From contig NC_073307.1 of assembly GCF_027595985.1 (NCBI RefSeq), positions 45,548,594 to 45,612,593 of the forward strand: DNA of 64,000 nucleotides. The letters are read 5' to 3'. The notes beneath the pieces are model-generated. The model did not search any database, was not told the DNA's origin, and worked only from the letters and a program-made list of their open reading frames with translations. Both the position numbers and the translations under genes were made by a program. Shown here in pieces: positions 1 to 11,096 of the stretch. Within the stretch, counting starts at the first letter, position 1. Each line of letters opens with the position of its first letter. The DNA comes from Sorex araneus (Eukaryota; Chordata; Mammalia; Eulipotyphla; Soricidae).

Positions 1-520
1 AATTCCTTACAAAAGTCTCACTGCCTGGGGTAATATCAGCATCCAAAGGAAGGTTTGCTAAAGAGAATGAATGGTTCCTCTATTACTATCCTGCAGACTA
101 CTTGTACTGCAGGAATTGGAGGTTGACTTTAGTCCCTTCTAACAGCTAATGCTTTCAAAAGACACAAAAACCAAATTTCTCCATTGTGGTCTCTAATTCA
201 ATATATTGGATAGACTAATAAGACAGTCCTAATAGCAGGTAAACAATGTACTCCTCTTGCTCCAGGAATTATTTAAATATTTTACACTAATTACTTCATT
301 TAATCCTCATGACAATCCTATTATAATTTGTTTAGTGATCAAGAAATCAAGACCACCCAGAGTTTAAGGAAATTGCCCATACTCACACAGCGAAATGGCC
401 ACTTAATTTCTAAATATTTCCTTTCTGATTCTCAAGTACATGTTACTATGTATGAGTTGAATTGTTACCAATAATTATTGCTTTAGTTTTCATGCAATCA
501 TTTCAATATTTTCAATAACT
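1..520. other. No feature seen
   Basis: AT-rich unique-looking sequence. I see no gene or recognisable repeat. The same holds for 1196-1572 and 1816-2139. Confidence 0.5.
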
Positions 521-529
521 TTGTTAAGT

Positions 530-1195
530 GTATGTCCCCAGGTTCCCTCCCATCACCCCCCACCCCCGCCTCCTTCTTTCTCTCTCGCTCTCTCTCTCTC
601 TCCATCCCTCCCTCCCCCCTCCCTCCTCCCCTCCCACCGCCCCTCTTCTTTTGGGCATTGTGGTTTGCAATATTGATTATCAAGAATATAAAAAATTGGT
701 TATCAAGAAAAGTTATCAAAAATATCCCTTACCTACTTTTAACCCTCAGATCTTGTCCAGCGTGATCATTCCCAGCTATTATTGTCATACTGGTCTCTTC
801 TTTATCTTACCTACCCTCGTCCCCATGCACACCTGTGGTTAGTTCGAACCTCCTAACCCCTGTTTTCCCTGGCTGTGGCAAATTTCATGATGTAATTTTT
901 CCTGACAGCTGCATAGTGTTCCATTATGTAGGTGTGCATTGTCTTTATCCATTTGTCCGTTCTTGGGCACTCACATTGTTTCCAGATTCTGGCTATGGTG
1001 AATAGTGCTGCAATGAACATAGAAATGCAGATGGTGTTTCTGCTGTGTGTTTTTGGGCCCCCAGGTTATATTCCCAGAAGTGGTATTGCTGGGTCAAATG
1101 GGAGCTTAATTCTAGTTTGAGAAATATCCATATTGTTGTCTTTCAAAAAGGCTGAAACATTTGTGCAGCCCCTTTCTTATTTATTAATTAATATC
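530..1195 (-). mobile_element. L1 3' fragment, antisense
   Basis: A pyrimidine-rich block (540-650) followed by the reverse complement of an L1 ORF2/3' UTR end: TGCTGCAATGAACATAG, then CCCAGAAGTGGTATTGCTGG. The long open frames here are only translations of the low-complexity block and L1. Confidence 0.85.
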
Positions 1196-1572
1196 AATGA
1201 GTCTGCTGTTGCTAGTTTCCATATATACTGTCTTCTTGAGAACTCATTCATTTCCATTGCTATAGAAATATACTACTACCTTTTTTTCTAATCCAAACTT
1301 GAATCCCCTCCCCCCTTTGGGCATTACCTGATAGAGCCCCTGGTGACTTATGAGTCACTTATAGTTGTGCTCAAGAAACCACGTAGTATTGAAAATCCAA
1401 CGTGAGCCTCCTGCATGCAACACATATACACAAACCCTTTGAGCTATCTCAATTTCCTGCCTGATCATGAAATTCTTACTGCAACTGACTACCTGCCCTG
1501 TTTGATTCCAGGCACTTCACATTCACCTATGTTTTATGTTTCCTATTTTTATGTTTTTATGTTTTTTTGAAT

Positions 1573-1815
1573 TGGAGCAATAGCACAGTGGGCAGGACGT
1601 TTGCCGACCTGGATTCAATTCCCCCATCCCTCTTGGACAGCCCAGCAAGCTACCAAGAGTATCTCGCCCCCATGGCAGAGTCTAGCAAGCTACCGTGGCA
1701 TGTTCAATATGCTAAAAACAGTAACAACAAGTCTCAGAATGGAGACGTTACTGGTGCTCACTCGAGCAAATTGACGAACAACGGGATGGCAGTGACGGTG
1801 ACAGTGATGATACTT
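1573..1815 (+). mobile_element. RTE-tailed tRNA-SINE
   Basis: A tRNA-derived head with a deletion between the A and B boxes, then the RTE-like body (AGCAAGCTACC twice, CAGTAACAACAAGTCTC) and tail GGAGACGTTACTGGTG ending in GTGACAGTGATGATA repeats. Confidence 0.85.
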
Positions 1816-2139
1816 ATCATGATCTGCATGAGGTAAAAATGCTTACGGGTTGCATATTTCTGAAAAAAATCATGGATGCTCTATGAAGCTGATTTTCTCT
1901 GTCCAGATATTGATTGAACCATCTTGCAGAAGATGATCTAGAAAAAATTTTAAATAGTTAAGGAAATTTGAAGTGGAAACTCAAAAAATCGAAATCACTC
2001 CAATTTCCAAGTGCCATAAATCATTGCATCTGTAGTTAGATCATATAGCTCAGGGAAAGGACAGTTGAGGATGTGCATTGTTTATTTTTAAAATTAAAAG
2101 TTATTTTTAGGAAACTTAAAAGGTAGTCATTAAGAAAAA

Positions 2140-2632
2140 TTACTCTATTTTAGCTCCTGTATCCTTGAAGCGGGCAGGTAGATGGTGGGGACTCCTTAGA
2201 AATGAATTTAAATGCTGGTGGGCCCCTGGGTGACTTATGTGAAACAGAAAGGAGAGAGGCAGCCACTTTCTCCCTATCCATCTTTGCCACCCCAGGACTG
2301 GCTGGGAAGGCAGGACTGATAAACTCTGAGATGAGCCCCTGCCAGGCACAGACCTTCAGTGCTGCCAGCGCCACTAGGTAACCATGAAGACATGCCTGTC
2401 ATCCATTTATTCTGTGCAACATGGGAGTTAGTCTCCACTACCTGATTTCTTGGGGAGCCATGGACTCCGGCCGAAGCAAGAAACTGTTCTTTCTAAGAAA
2501 GAAAGTTAGTCCTAGGCCTGACCCAGGACTTTGGGGTCCTTGCCTTCTCATAGACAAGAATTTCAGGAGGAGACAAGAAAGCGATAAAGTAAAAACATTT
2601 TATTTGGAGGTTATTTGAGGAAGGGGAAGGAG
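2140..2632 (-). mobile_element. LTR-like repeat, inverted partner
   Basis: Reverse complement matches 6548-7195: AAATAAAATGTTTTTACTT, TCCTGAAATTCTTG, GGCTCCCCAAGAAAT and GGGAGAAAGTGGCTG are shared with moderate divergence. Confidence 0.7.
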
Positions 2633-2744
2633 GGATAGAAAATGAGAGGCTTCCTCTTTTGCACCTTAATCTATAAACTATTGACGTTCACTGTCCTTTC
2701 TAACTCTGAAATTATATTATTATTTTCATATTATTTCAATCTCA

Positions 2745-2818
2745 TGGCCGGAGATTGAACGCAGGACCTCAGCTATGTAAAGCATGCATCCTAACCCTGA
2801 GCTATATCCCTGACCCTT
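2745..2818 (-). mobile_element. Old tRNA-derived SINE fragment
   Basis: GGAGATTGAACGCAGGACC to CTGAGCTATATCCCTGACCC is a tRNA-like head in reverse orientation; no tail seen. Confidence 0.6.
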
Positions 2819-2949
2819 AATTAATTTTGAAATAGCACTGTTTTAAAAATATTACTTTGTACAAAAGTAACTATCAGATAAAAAATGAAAATGGAAACAT
2901 GAAAAACTGTAAAAAATCATGTTAGAGATAAAAATACTAGTATTTCTGG

Positions 2950-3690
2950 TAGTTCATGAAAGAGGAAGGCTGTTTCCGTTCCCCTTGCCAGCTGCTATGA
3001 GCAGTCTGTTTTTGTCTGGTCCATCCTGCAGTTTCTTTTTTTTTAATTTTATTGAATCACCGTGAGATAGTTACAAGCTTTCATGTTTGGGTTACAATCA
3101 CACAATGATCTAACACCCATCCCTCCACCAGTGCACATTCCCCACCACCAATATCCCCGGTATACCCCCCTTTCCCATCCTCCCCCTGCCTCCATGGTAG
3201 ATAATATTCCCCATACTCTCTCTCTCCTTTTGGGCACTATGGCTTGCAACATCCTACAGTTTTGACTTCTCCAAATTCCTGAGCTTTTTTGATGATCAGA
3301 GTTAACAATTGCCCATAATAAAGTTCTGTCCCAGAGTTCAGGCTCACCTAGAGGCTAAGATAATGGAAAATACATAAAGCAAATGATCAGACAAGATTCT
3401 GGTAGATCCTTGCATCCTCTGGAAAATTTCCAAGAGCCCAATTTTCATTTAAAAGGGGCTACAGGAAAACACTTACCTTTAACTTCTCTGCATTCCTTGT
3501 AACACAAAGACCCAATTTTCCTATAAAAACCCCACAAAAAGAGCCATCGTTATTTTTGTCCTATAATAAGTTCCTCCCCACTTGGGGAGCTTCTTTTTAT
3601 TTCCTGCTCTCCAATAAGCTGCTCTACTTTCCAACTCTGTAGGGTGAGCATCTTTATTACTCAATATTTTCACTCTTGAAAATATTAAAA
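2950..3690 (+). mobile_element. LTR-like repeat, copy 1
   Basis: Shares a long diverged match with 4890-5460 in the same orientation: GCCAGCTGCTATGAGCAGTC, CCTATAAAAACCCC (promoter-like) and TTTCCTGCTCTCCAATAAGC. An L1 end is inserted at 3035-3249. Family not identified. Confidence 0.7.
3035..3249 (-). mobile_element. L1 3'-end insertion in an LTR
   Basis: L1 3' UTR end in reverse (TTTATTGAATCACCGTGAG to CTTTTGGGCACTATGGC), flanked by CATCCTGCAGTTT (3022-3034) and CATCCTACAGTTT (3250-3262). Confidence 0.88.
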
Positions 3691-3785
3691 AGCTTGGTAA
3701 GCATGAACAGAGACTGCATCACTGCTGCAGCATCATTTGCACCACTGGGCTTCTCCTTCACTTAATACATAAGTATATAAAAGAT

Positions 3786-4081
3786 CATGTATCACTGTCG
3801 TCCTGCTGCTAATTGATACCCCAGTAACATCTCCATTCGTCCCTGTCACATTTAGGGTCAGGGGAATGAGGCCCATTATTGCTACAGGTTTCGGCTTATT
3901 GAATATGCCATGGGTAGCTTGCCAAGCTCTGCCCTGTTCTACATCACTCTCTTCCAGGAACTTTGTTTTCCGCTGCCAGAGATCTGCTTGGGGCCGGGAG
4001 GGAAATTCAACCTGCTCCCCCCCCTCTGAGGGGGCCCCTGGTGAGAACAGCCTGCCTGGCGCAGAGGCAGGAGATTCTGCC
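3786..4081 (-). mobile_element. Internally deleted RTE derivative, 296 bp
   Basis: Flanked by an exact 11-bp duplication ATATAAAAGAT (3775-3785, 4082-4092). In minus orientation it begins with about 230 bp related to the RTE 5' leader (including a readable Arg-Ala-Trp-Gln-Ala segment) and passes straight into the last 60 bp of the RTE (GAGATGTTACTGG to GACAGTGATACATG). All coding sequence is missing. It has no tRNA head. This is the architecture of ruminant Bov-A relative to BovB. Confidence 0.83.
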
Positions 4082-4240
4082 ATATAAAAGATATAGAAAA
4101 TAAAGTGATAGCGCACTCCATTTTGCAGTCAACCACATGCTCACTTAGTATGCATGGTTTTGGAATTTCTCCTCCTTCTCTCCACCACCAATTCTCTCGC
4201 ATATCTTCAATAAAACCATCTTTCAAATAAAAATGCCATG

Positions 4241-4425
4241 GGGCTGGAGAGATAGCACAGCAGGTAGGGTGTTTGCCTTGCACACGGCCGACCCGGGTTC
4301 AAATCCCAGCATCCCATATGGTCCCCTGAGCATGGCCAGGGGTAATTCCTGAGTGCAGAGCCAGGAGTAACCCCTGTGCATCGCCAGGTGTGACCCAAAA
4401 AGCAAAAAATAAATAAATAAATAAA
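4241..4425 (+). mobile_element. Poly(A)-tailed tRNA-SINE
   Basis: Begins GGGGCTGGAGAGATAGCACAG, has A box TAGCACAGCAGG and B box GGTTCAAATCC, and ends GTGTGACCCAAAAAGC plus an AAAT-rich tail. Duplication of about 15 bp (AATAAAAATGCCATG) at 4226-4240 and 4426-4440. This is the commonest SINE in the window. Confidence 0.92.
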
Positions 4426-4889
4426 AATAAAAATGCCATGATATTGGATAGAAATTTTTGCCTAAAAGCCAGTTTCTAATGATAAAATTTACAACTTGGG
4501 TGAAGAGTTCCAAGCGTTTTGACCACTGCGTACACAATTGTCAGTACAGTCGAGAAACAGAATGGTATCGTTGACCCCAAATACTTCTGTGTTCACATTT
4601 GCAATAAATCCCATTTGATGATTGCCAGTCTGATTTATGCACTTATAACTTTGCCATTTTAAAAATGATGTAAATAAAATAGCTAAATATGTAATAATTT
4701 GCTTCTGACTTTTTTTTACAATATTTTTTGTTGTTGATCAATGTAGCGGGTGTTCATCTCTTTTTTATGTAGAAAACGTATTTACATGTGTGTATATATG
4801 ATGGTCTATTTAAGTGATTCACATTTGGCAGGCATGATTTTTTTAAAATATTATCAATTAGGCTACAGTTAACTATTTTATAGGTTTTG

Positions 4890-5460
4890 TATTGAAAGAG
4901 AAAGTTTCAATTTACCCTTGTCAGCTGCTATAAGCAGTCTCATCATTGATTGCTCCATTCTGTGCTTTTGATTTCCAGTGAATTCCTGAGCTCTTCCAGT
5001 TAAACTGGGAGTTTGTCCAACAGAAAATTCTGCCCCAGAATTTAGACTCACAGGGGGGGCTAAGATAATGAGAAATACTTAAGGCAAATGGCCAAGACAA
5101 GAGTGTTGGATCCTTGTATTCTCTGTCACATTCTTGTCAATTCTTAAGACATGCAAATAGCTCAATTTCCATTTAAAAAGGCCTACTAGGCAAACCCTTA
5201 CCATTAACTTAGCTGTGTTCTCTGTCACACAAAGACCCAGTATTCCTATAAAAATCCACACTAAAAGAGCCATAGTCAATTTAGTCCTATACCAAGTTTC
5301 TCCCCATAAGGGAAACTTCTTTTCCTCTTTCTTCTACTTTCCAATAAACTTTTCTGCTTTCCAACTCTGAGTTTGATCATCTTTCACTTTCTCAAAAGTG
5401 AAATATTGAGGAATATTGAGGAATATTGAGGAACCTGCGAACTGTGGACCAGCGAGGAGA
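4890..5460 (+). mobile_element. LTR-like repeat, copy 2
   Basis: Counterpart of 2950-3690: GTCAGCTGCTATAAGCAGTC, CCTATAAAAATCC and CCAATAAACTTTTCTGC. A GAATATTGAG decamer is tandemly repeated near its end (5404-5434). The 1.2 kb between the copies holds no recognisable viral gene. Confidence 0.7.
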
Positions 5461-6040
5461 CCTGCCTTCACTGCTTCTACATCAGTATCAACACATTTTG
5501 ATGGGAGGGTGAAATGCGCCCCGAGTAAATGAATGCCTCATAGGTGAAATTTATAGATAAAATGATATGTGCTTGTTTAACTTTATATAGAGAATTTAAG
5601 ATTTTGCCATCAATAGTTTTAAATTTTACAAAATTATTCCATAAAGGTGCTGTTAACTCTCCCCTGACTTCTTCATAGTTTAATATGTTTATTGCACAAA
5701 ATTAAAAACAGAAATTTAACTCTTTAAATGTGTGTACATTTTGCATAGGTCTCAGCTTATCAATAACAATGCTTGTTAAAAATGTCTGGAGGCTCTCAAA
5801 TTGACCCAGTGCCACTGAGTTTCCTAGAGATGAAAGATAGTCCCCTTTTAAAGTCCATATTAAAACTGGAACAACTTTTAGGGTATATTATTATTGTATT
5901 TAAGGAGTTATTCTGCATTAGCTATCAGGGAACTTTTGATGTACGCAGGTAGACTAAGGAGGGGCTCCCCAATGGCAATGGAATTCCTGGGAAGTAGTAA
6001 AATCACCTACCCACCCACCTTTGACTACAGTGACTAAGAC
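5461..6040. other. No gene seen
   Basis: AT-rich sequence between two LTR-like repeats; could be old proviral interior, but nothing codes. 7201-7599 and 9161-9569 are likewise empty. Confidence 0.5.
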
Positions 6041-6419
6041 TTGATAAGATCTTTTCCTGGAGTTAGCTCAGACCAGAAAAGATTGGACTGACTCTCCAAG
6101 AGAAGATTCAGCAGGAACAAAGGTCAAGACAAGGAATTTCAAAGATGACCACCCCAATTCTACCCCAGTTGGCAACTGACCTAGCAACAGACTCTTACCT
6201 AGGTGTCCTATGTGGGGCATCTTGGGAAAAACCCTGTGAAACCCACCTTGAACATAGGAAGTGCAGATGTATGCTGCCTGAGCCCATGTGCTGCTTGTAC
6301 CCACATGGCTGAACACATGTGGTGCCTGAGCACATGTTTCACCTTCATCTCCCTGCTTAACATAGATGTGTACTAGGGTTCTCTCTGCTTTTGGAGAAGA
6401 CTGCATTCTCTTTCTTGAA

Positions 6420-6521
<102 letters not shown>

Positions 6522-6679
6522 CCTCCTTCCCTTTCTCAAAAAACTCCAAATAAAATCTTTTTACTTCACTGTTCATCCACTCCTGAAATTCTTTCCTGTG
6601 AGTAGGACAAATATTTAAGACCCGAGTAAGACCTGGGTAAGGCCTAGGTCTGACTTTCTTTTGCAAAGAGCAATTTCTT

Positions 6680-6858
6680 ATTTTTGTTTGTTTGTTTGCT
6701 TTTTTTGAGTCACACCTGGCAATCCACAGGGGTTACTCCTGACTCTGCACTCAGGAATTACCCCGGCAGTGCTCAGGGGACCAAGTGGGATGTTGGGAAT
6801 CAAACCCAGGTCAGCCGCTTACAAACACCCTACCCGCTGTACTATTGCTCTAGCCCCC
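6680..6858 (-). mobile_element. Poly(A)-tailed tRNA-SINE in an LTR-like repeat
   Basis: Flanked by AAAGAGCAATTTCTT (15 bp) at 6665-6679 and 6859-6873; interrupts the LTR-like repeat at 6548-7195. Confidence 0.9.
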
Positions 6859-7599
6859 AAAGAGCAATTTCTTGCTCCAGCCTGAGTCCCCGGCTCCCCA
6901 AGAAATTGGGCTATGGGGATTAATTTCTGTGCCAAGACGACCAAATGAGTCAGATGTGGTTTGACAGTCACCTCATGAGGCTGACAAGACTAGAGGTCCA
7001 TACTGCACTAGGGCTGATCATAGACTTTATTTGTCCTGGTCTTCCCAACCATTCCTGGGTGGCAGTGGTTGATTGGGAGAAAGTGACTGTCTCTCTCCTC
7101 TCTGCCTCATATAAGCCACCAGTTGGGTCACACCTACTTCACTTTGAAGAAAGGAGTTTTACTGCTGCAGTTTCTGTACTGCAAAAGCTTGCCCAGTGAG
7201 AGATAAGGGGAGAATAATTGCGTCTAAGGTCTTGCTTTTAATGCAACATGAGGTCTAGAGTTTTCTCTTGTTCACTTTTCACTGGTGAATTTTAAACAGG
7301 AGAAAAGGAATATTAAGCACTGGAGGTGATAAAAAATTAAAAGGAAAAGGGAGGCTCTTTCTATCTCATCTTGTAGAACATAGTCTAGCTGTGTCCCCAA
7401 AGAACAGATTTGTGAGGCTAGTAGATTTCTTTGAAGAACACAGCTAGACTGCTACCTATGTCTGAAGGTGTGTGTCTGAAGATCTTTGGACAAGTCCACC
7501 TAAAACAGACCCCAGAATTTGTGTGTGTTCAGTTACCCTCAAAACAAGGACTGTGTACCTGCACAAGAAACCTAAGGTAGCTGTCTCTTCCTCAGACAC

Positions 7600-8614
7600 T
7601 CAAAATCCTACTGGAAATCCATACATTTAAACTTAGCAGCATACCAAATAAATAAGTAAATGAATCACCAACAACCAAGGGAATGACAGTGATACAGTGA
7701 CAGTGATAGTCAATGATTTGAAAATGACATTCAAGCAGATAATAAACTTGAAGAGGAGATAATGGAAAAAAATAAGAAAAATCCTTCAGAGAGAAGTAAA
7801 GGAACTTAAGAATCTAGAGTTAGCCTCGAATGTGGTATGGAAGAAGCTACAAAATTAATTGGTATACTAAAAAACACAGAAACTTCCAGTAAGAAAGAAG
7901 AGGAAATAGAAAAGAGAACAAGAGAAAATAACAAAAAGAATATAATGGATATTGCCAATGCTAATAGAAATAACTTCTTAATCATAAGAACATAAAAAGG
8001 GAGAGGTGAAGAAAGATTAGTTGAAAATATAACTGGTGAAAATTTCTCAAGCCTGAATAAGAGCAAGATGAGAGAGCTTATTCAGGAAACCCGAATTACC
8101 AACTAGAATAAACCTAAACAGAAAAACATCAAAATATTTTATAATCAAAATGACAAGAACCAAAAAGTAGAGACAGATTCTTTATAGCCTCAAGACAGAT
8201 GCAGAGCTTCACATACAAGAGGAAAAACATTCTATTTATAGAAGATTTCTATAATAAAAATCTACAAGCAAGAAAAGTACAGAATAATATATACCAGATA
8301 TCAAACTTCTAAAAATCCTCTACCTGGAAAAATAGTCATCCAGCTCTGGCAAGAACATTAAAGGTCATATACATTATAAAACACAAGCAACCAAATTCTT
8401 CAAATAGAGATGGTAACCAATCTTCCATATAAATATATTTTCTAAATACCATGTATACACTAATACCATAAAGATATAAGAAAGAACAAAATTATGCAAT
8501 TTGCTGCTACATGGTTAGAACTATCATATCATGCAGATGGAAGCCGGTTTTAAGGAAGGGACAAGTACAGAATGCTCTCTCATATTAGGATTTTAATATA
8601 CAAAAGAAGGGAGC
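7600..8614 (+). mobile_element. L1/HAL1-type relic, left part
   Basis: A-rich sense-strand L1 ORF1-like sequence (GAAAATTTCTCAAGCCTGAA and CAAAATGACAAGAACC), then an L1 3' segment (TTTGCTGCTACATGGTTAG). It resumes after the LTR at 8947. No open frame survives. A stub resembling the RTE-SINE tail (GACAGTGATACAGTGACAG) is at 7684-7710. Confidence 0.75.
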
Positions 8615-8946
8615 TATACGGAGCCATCTTACAGAGCTTGGCTCTTATCATCTAGTCAAGCGGAGGCTGCTTGGGATTCCTGTGATCTTATCATTTCACC
8701 ACTTGTCTCACTAGCCAACGGCTATGCCTGATCAACATTTTACTATTGTTCCTGTGGGGGTCCAAGCATGCATACCACCCCCTCCCACCAAGAGGTATAA
8801 GTATTGTAACTGCTGTGAATAAACTCTTCTTATCTCTCTCCTCCTCCTTCTGGCTCTGCGTCTCTTCGTTCGGTTGTGTCCCCTCCTTAGCCCCACGAAA
8901 GGTCCTCCCTGCGGGACAGGATGATGCCCGCAGGGGGGACCCCACA
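8615..8946 (+). mobile_element. Solo class II (ERVK-type) LTR, 332 bp
   Basis: Bounded by the 6-bp duplication GGGAGC (8609-8614, 8947-8952) and splitting an L1 relic whose text joins across it. It has TATAAG near 8794 and AATAAA near 8819, ends in CA, and starts TATACGG where TG is expected. Six-bp duplications and about 330 bp length fit class II LTRs such as IAP-like elements. No proviral genes adjoin it. Confidence 0.85.
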
Positions 8947-9160
8947 GGGAGCAACAAATGGCCAAAAGCAACAGAACTAGAAAGTGGGTCCACAGAACTG
9001 AGTGCAAGTGGGGGAAGTGAAGCTTGAATGGAACTGACTTTTGGGACCTTGGTGGAGGGAAGCAGGTATTCTGGTAGTGGGTGTAATATCCAAAGGATGT
9101 ATGCATGCAATTATAATTAACAATATTGTCTATCACAGTACTTCAATAAACACTTTTTAA
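8947..9160 (+). mobile_element. L1 relic, right part
   Basis: Continues the element left of the LTR: GGGAGCAACAAATGGCC, then a 3' UTR-like segment with TTCAATAAACACTTTTT. Confidence 0.65.
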
Positions 9161-9578
9161 AAATTATAGAGAAAATGAAAAACATGCTGATTTTGACTGA
9201 TCAGGCATCTAAATAAACTGGGTTCTGTAAGACAGAAGTAAACTTGTAGGGGTGAATCAGCTTGACTCTTATCTAGACTGTGCCTTTCAGTATGTTTATA
9301 GCCATCTTTGATGATTCTTTGATTTCGGAAATCAAAGCTTTATTCAGGCATTGGTGGGTGGTGTGAGGGTCCGGGGGGAGGGGAAGCTAGCTATGGGAGT
9401 CTGCATTATATCTAACTCAATGATATTTTTTATTATATAATTTGTGTGTAATTGCCATTACATTCAAGATAAAGAATGTCCAGTCACCATAAAGAACTCC
9501 CATATACTACTTCTGTACAGTTTCATCTAACATACTCCATCCCTAACTAACCACCATTTTTAACTTCTGGTACCTAGT

Positions 9579-10122
9579 GAATGGCAGAGAGTCTCTTGCC
9601 CACACGCCTGGCTGTCTTCCCCAGGGCCCCTCAGAGGGAATGGGCTCCAGCTTCTCTCCCCACCCCAAGCAGAGCTCCCGGCGGCCAAAGACCACCTGAA
9701 CCTAGCTACAGCCATGCTCGAGGCCCCTCTCCACACGTTCGGACAGGCCTCACACATGAAGGCACTGGCAGAGGAACCCAGGTGTGTGTAATCCCATCAA
9801 CGGCCAACATCCAGAGAGAGACTTAAAAGCAAGCTCTCAGAAGTGCAAGGCCGCAAAGCTTTAGCCTACTTCTCCCTCTGGGAGAAACTGGCAATCTTTG
9901 AGAGTTTCCTGCCCACATGGGACAGCCTTGCAAGCTTCCCATGGTGTATTCATATGCAAAATCCAGTAATAAGCTGGATTTCATTCCCCTGACCCTGAAG
10001 AGCCCCCAGTGCAACATCGTTAGGAGGGCCGTGTCGAAATGGACTTCTAAGATCTCAGGGAAAGGATGAAATGAGATGTTACTGAGCTCGCCCGAGAAAT
10101 TGGTGATTGACAGGATTTCGTA
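9579..10122 (+). mobile_element. Short RTE derivative, about 544 bp, copy 1
   Basis: Flanked by the 9-bp duplication GTACCTAGT (9570-9578, 10123-10131). The last 230 bp resemble the RTE 5' leader (a Cys-Pro-type block around 9900, then CATTCCCCTGACCCTGAA) and the final 60 bp resemble the RTE 3' end (GATGTTACTGAG to GACAGGATT). The first 300 bp are GC-rich and probably the fuller 5' UTR of a second RTE subfamily. No coding capacity. Confidence 0.75.
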
Positions 10123-10214
10123 GTACCTAGTAGTTTGTTTTCCATGTCCATAATTTTATAATTCTAAAAATATTGTATTAATCAAATTACAGTACGCAAA
10201 CTTTGGAAATGAGC

Positions 10215-10370
10215 TTTTAGTTGTTTGGGGGAACACATTTGGCAGTTCTCAGAGCTACTCCCTCCCCAGTGTTTGGAGGTCACTCTGGCTGGTGCTTACG
10301 GAACCATGGAGTGCCCCAAGTCTCCCTCATGCCAAGTATGTGCACGAGCTCTTTGAGCTATCTTTTGGGC
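10215..10370 (-). mobile_element. Old tRNA-derived SINE
   Basis: Diverged relative of the common SINE: CTCAGAGCTACTCCCTCCCC to GAGCTCTTTGAGCTATC. Confidence 0.55.
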
Positions 10371-10374
10371 ACCT

Positions 10375-10640
10375 AAAGATGTTTTTCCCACACACAATGC
10401 TCTTGAATTCATCCAAGATGATGCATGTATACATGATTCATTTCGTTTCATTGCTGAATATCATTCCATTGAAGTATATAAAAGTTTTGACCATTCACCT
10501 AATACTAGAAATCTTGTTTCCACTCTATTACAAATAAAAGCTACTGCAAATAATGGTATGCAGACTTTTCTGAAGTAAAAATTGTCCTTCAGATATTTTA
10601 AGCCATTGTTGTTGGAGCACCAGGATTTATAGTACTTTCA
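10375..10640 (-). mobile_element. Old L1 3' fragment, antisense
   Basis: TTCATTGCTGAATATCATTCC and CACTCTATTACAAATAAAAGC match the reverse of an old mammalian L1 ORF2 end. Confidence 0.65.
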
Positions 10641-11096
10641 ATAATAATTTTTGTAGATGAATTATTCTAACACCACTCCCACCCCTGACTTCCCTCTGAA
10701 CAGAAAATTTTTCAATAAGATTTTATTTTACTCTCTGCTTCTATTACTCTAGATAATTGGATTTTCAGTGCTGGCAATTGAGTTCAGATCCTTATGGAAA
10801 AAAACCATGTGTTGCAGTCCTGACCTACATCTCCATTCCAGTTTTTTATTTTCTCCTTCATTTTCTCATATACATTCACTCAAAAGTTATCATGCAAGCT
10901 TGTTTTTCTACTCTAGAGGATCCCATGTTCTCTATTAAATACTTTTCTCTCTCCCCCATCCTCTCTCACTCGCCCCACTTCTCTAATTTCTTTCAATGAA
11001 AGTTATTTTGCTTTATAAAAATGTTATTATAAATTCTTTTTTATTATAAATTCTTTTTGTTTATAAATAAATTAAAAAGTTATTATACATTCTATA
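10641..11096. other. No gene seen
   Basis: AT-rich interval between the two short RTE derivatives; TTATTATAAATTCTTTTT is repeated at about 11022-11060. 11640-11814, 12001-12350 and 16061-16385 are also empty. Confidence 0.5.

Noticed and set aside
3733..4116. A 127-codon open frame on the minus strand
   Set aside because: It runs through a short RTE derivative; the readable stretch is leftover RTE leader, not a gene.
4241..4312. tRNA gene
   Set aside because: The A and B boxes belong to a SINE head; no intact cloverleaf or genuine 3' end, and dozens of relatives exist.
8691..9136. Open frames of about 135 codons on the minus strand
   Set aside because: They cross a solo LTR and L1 relic and match nothing coherent.
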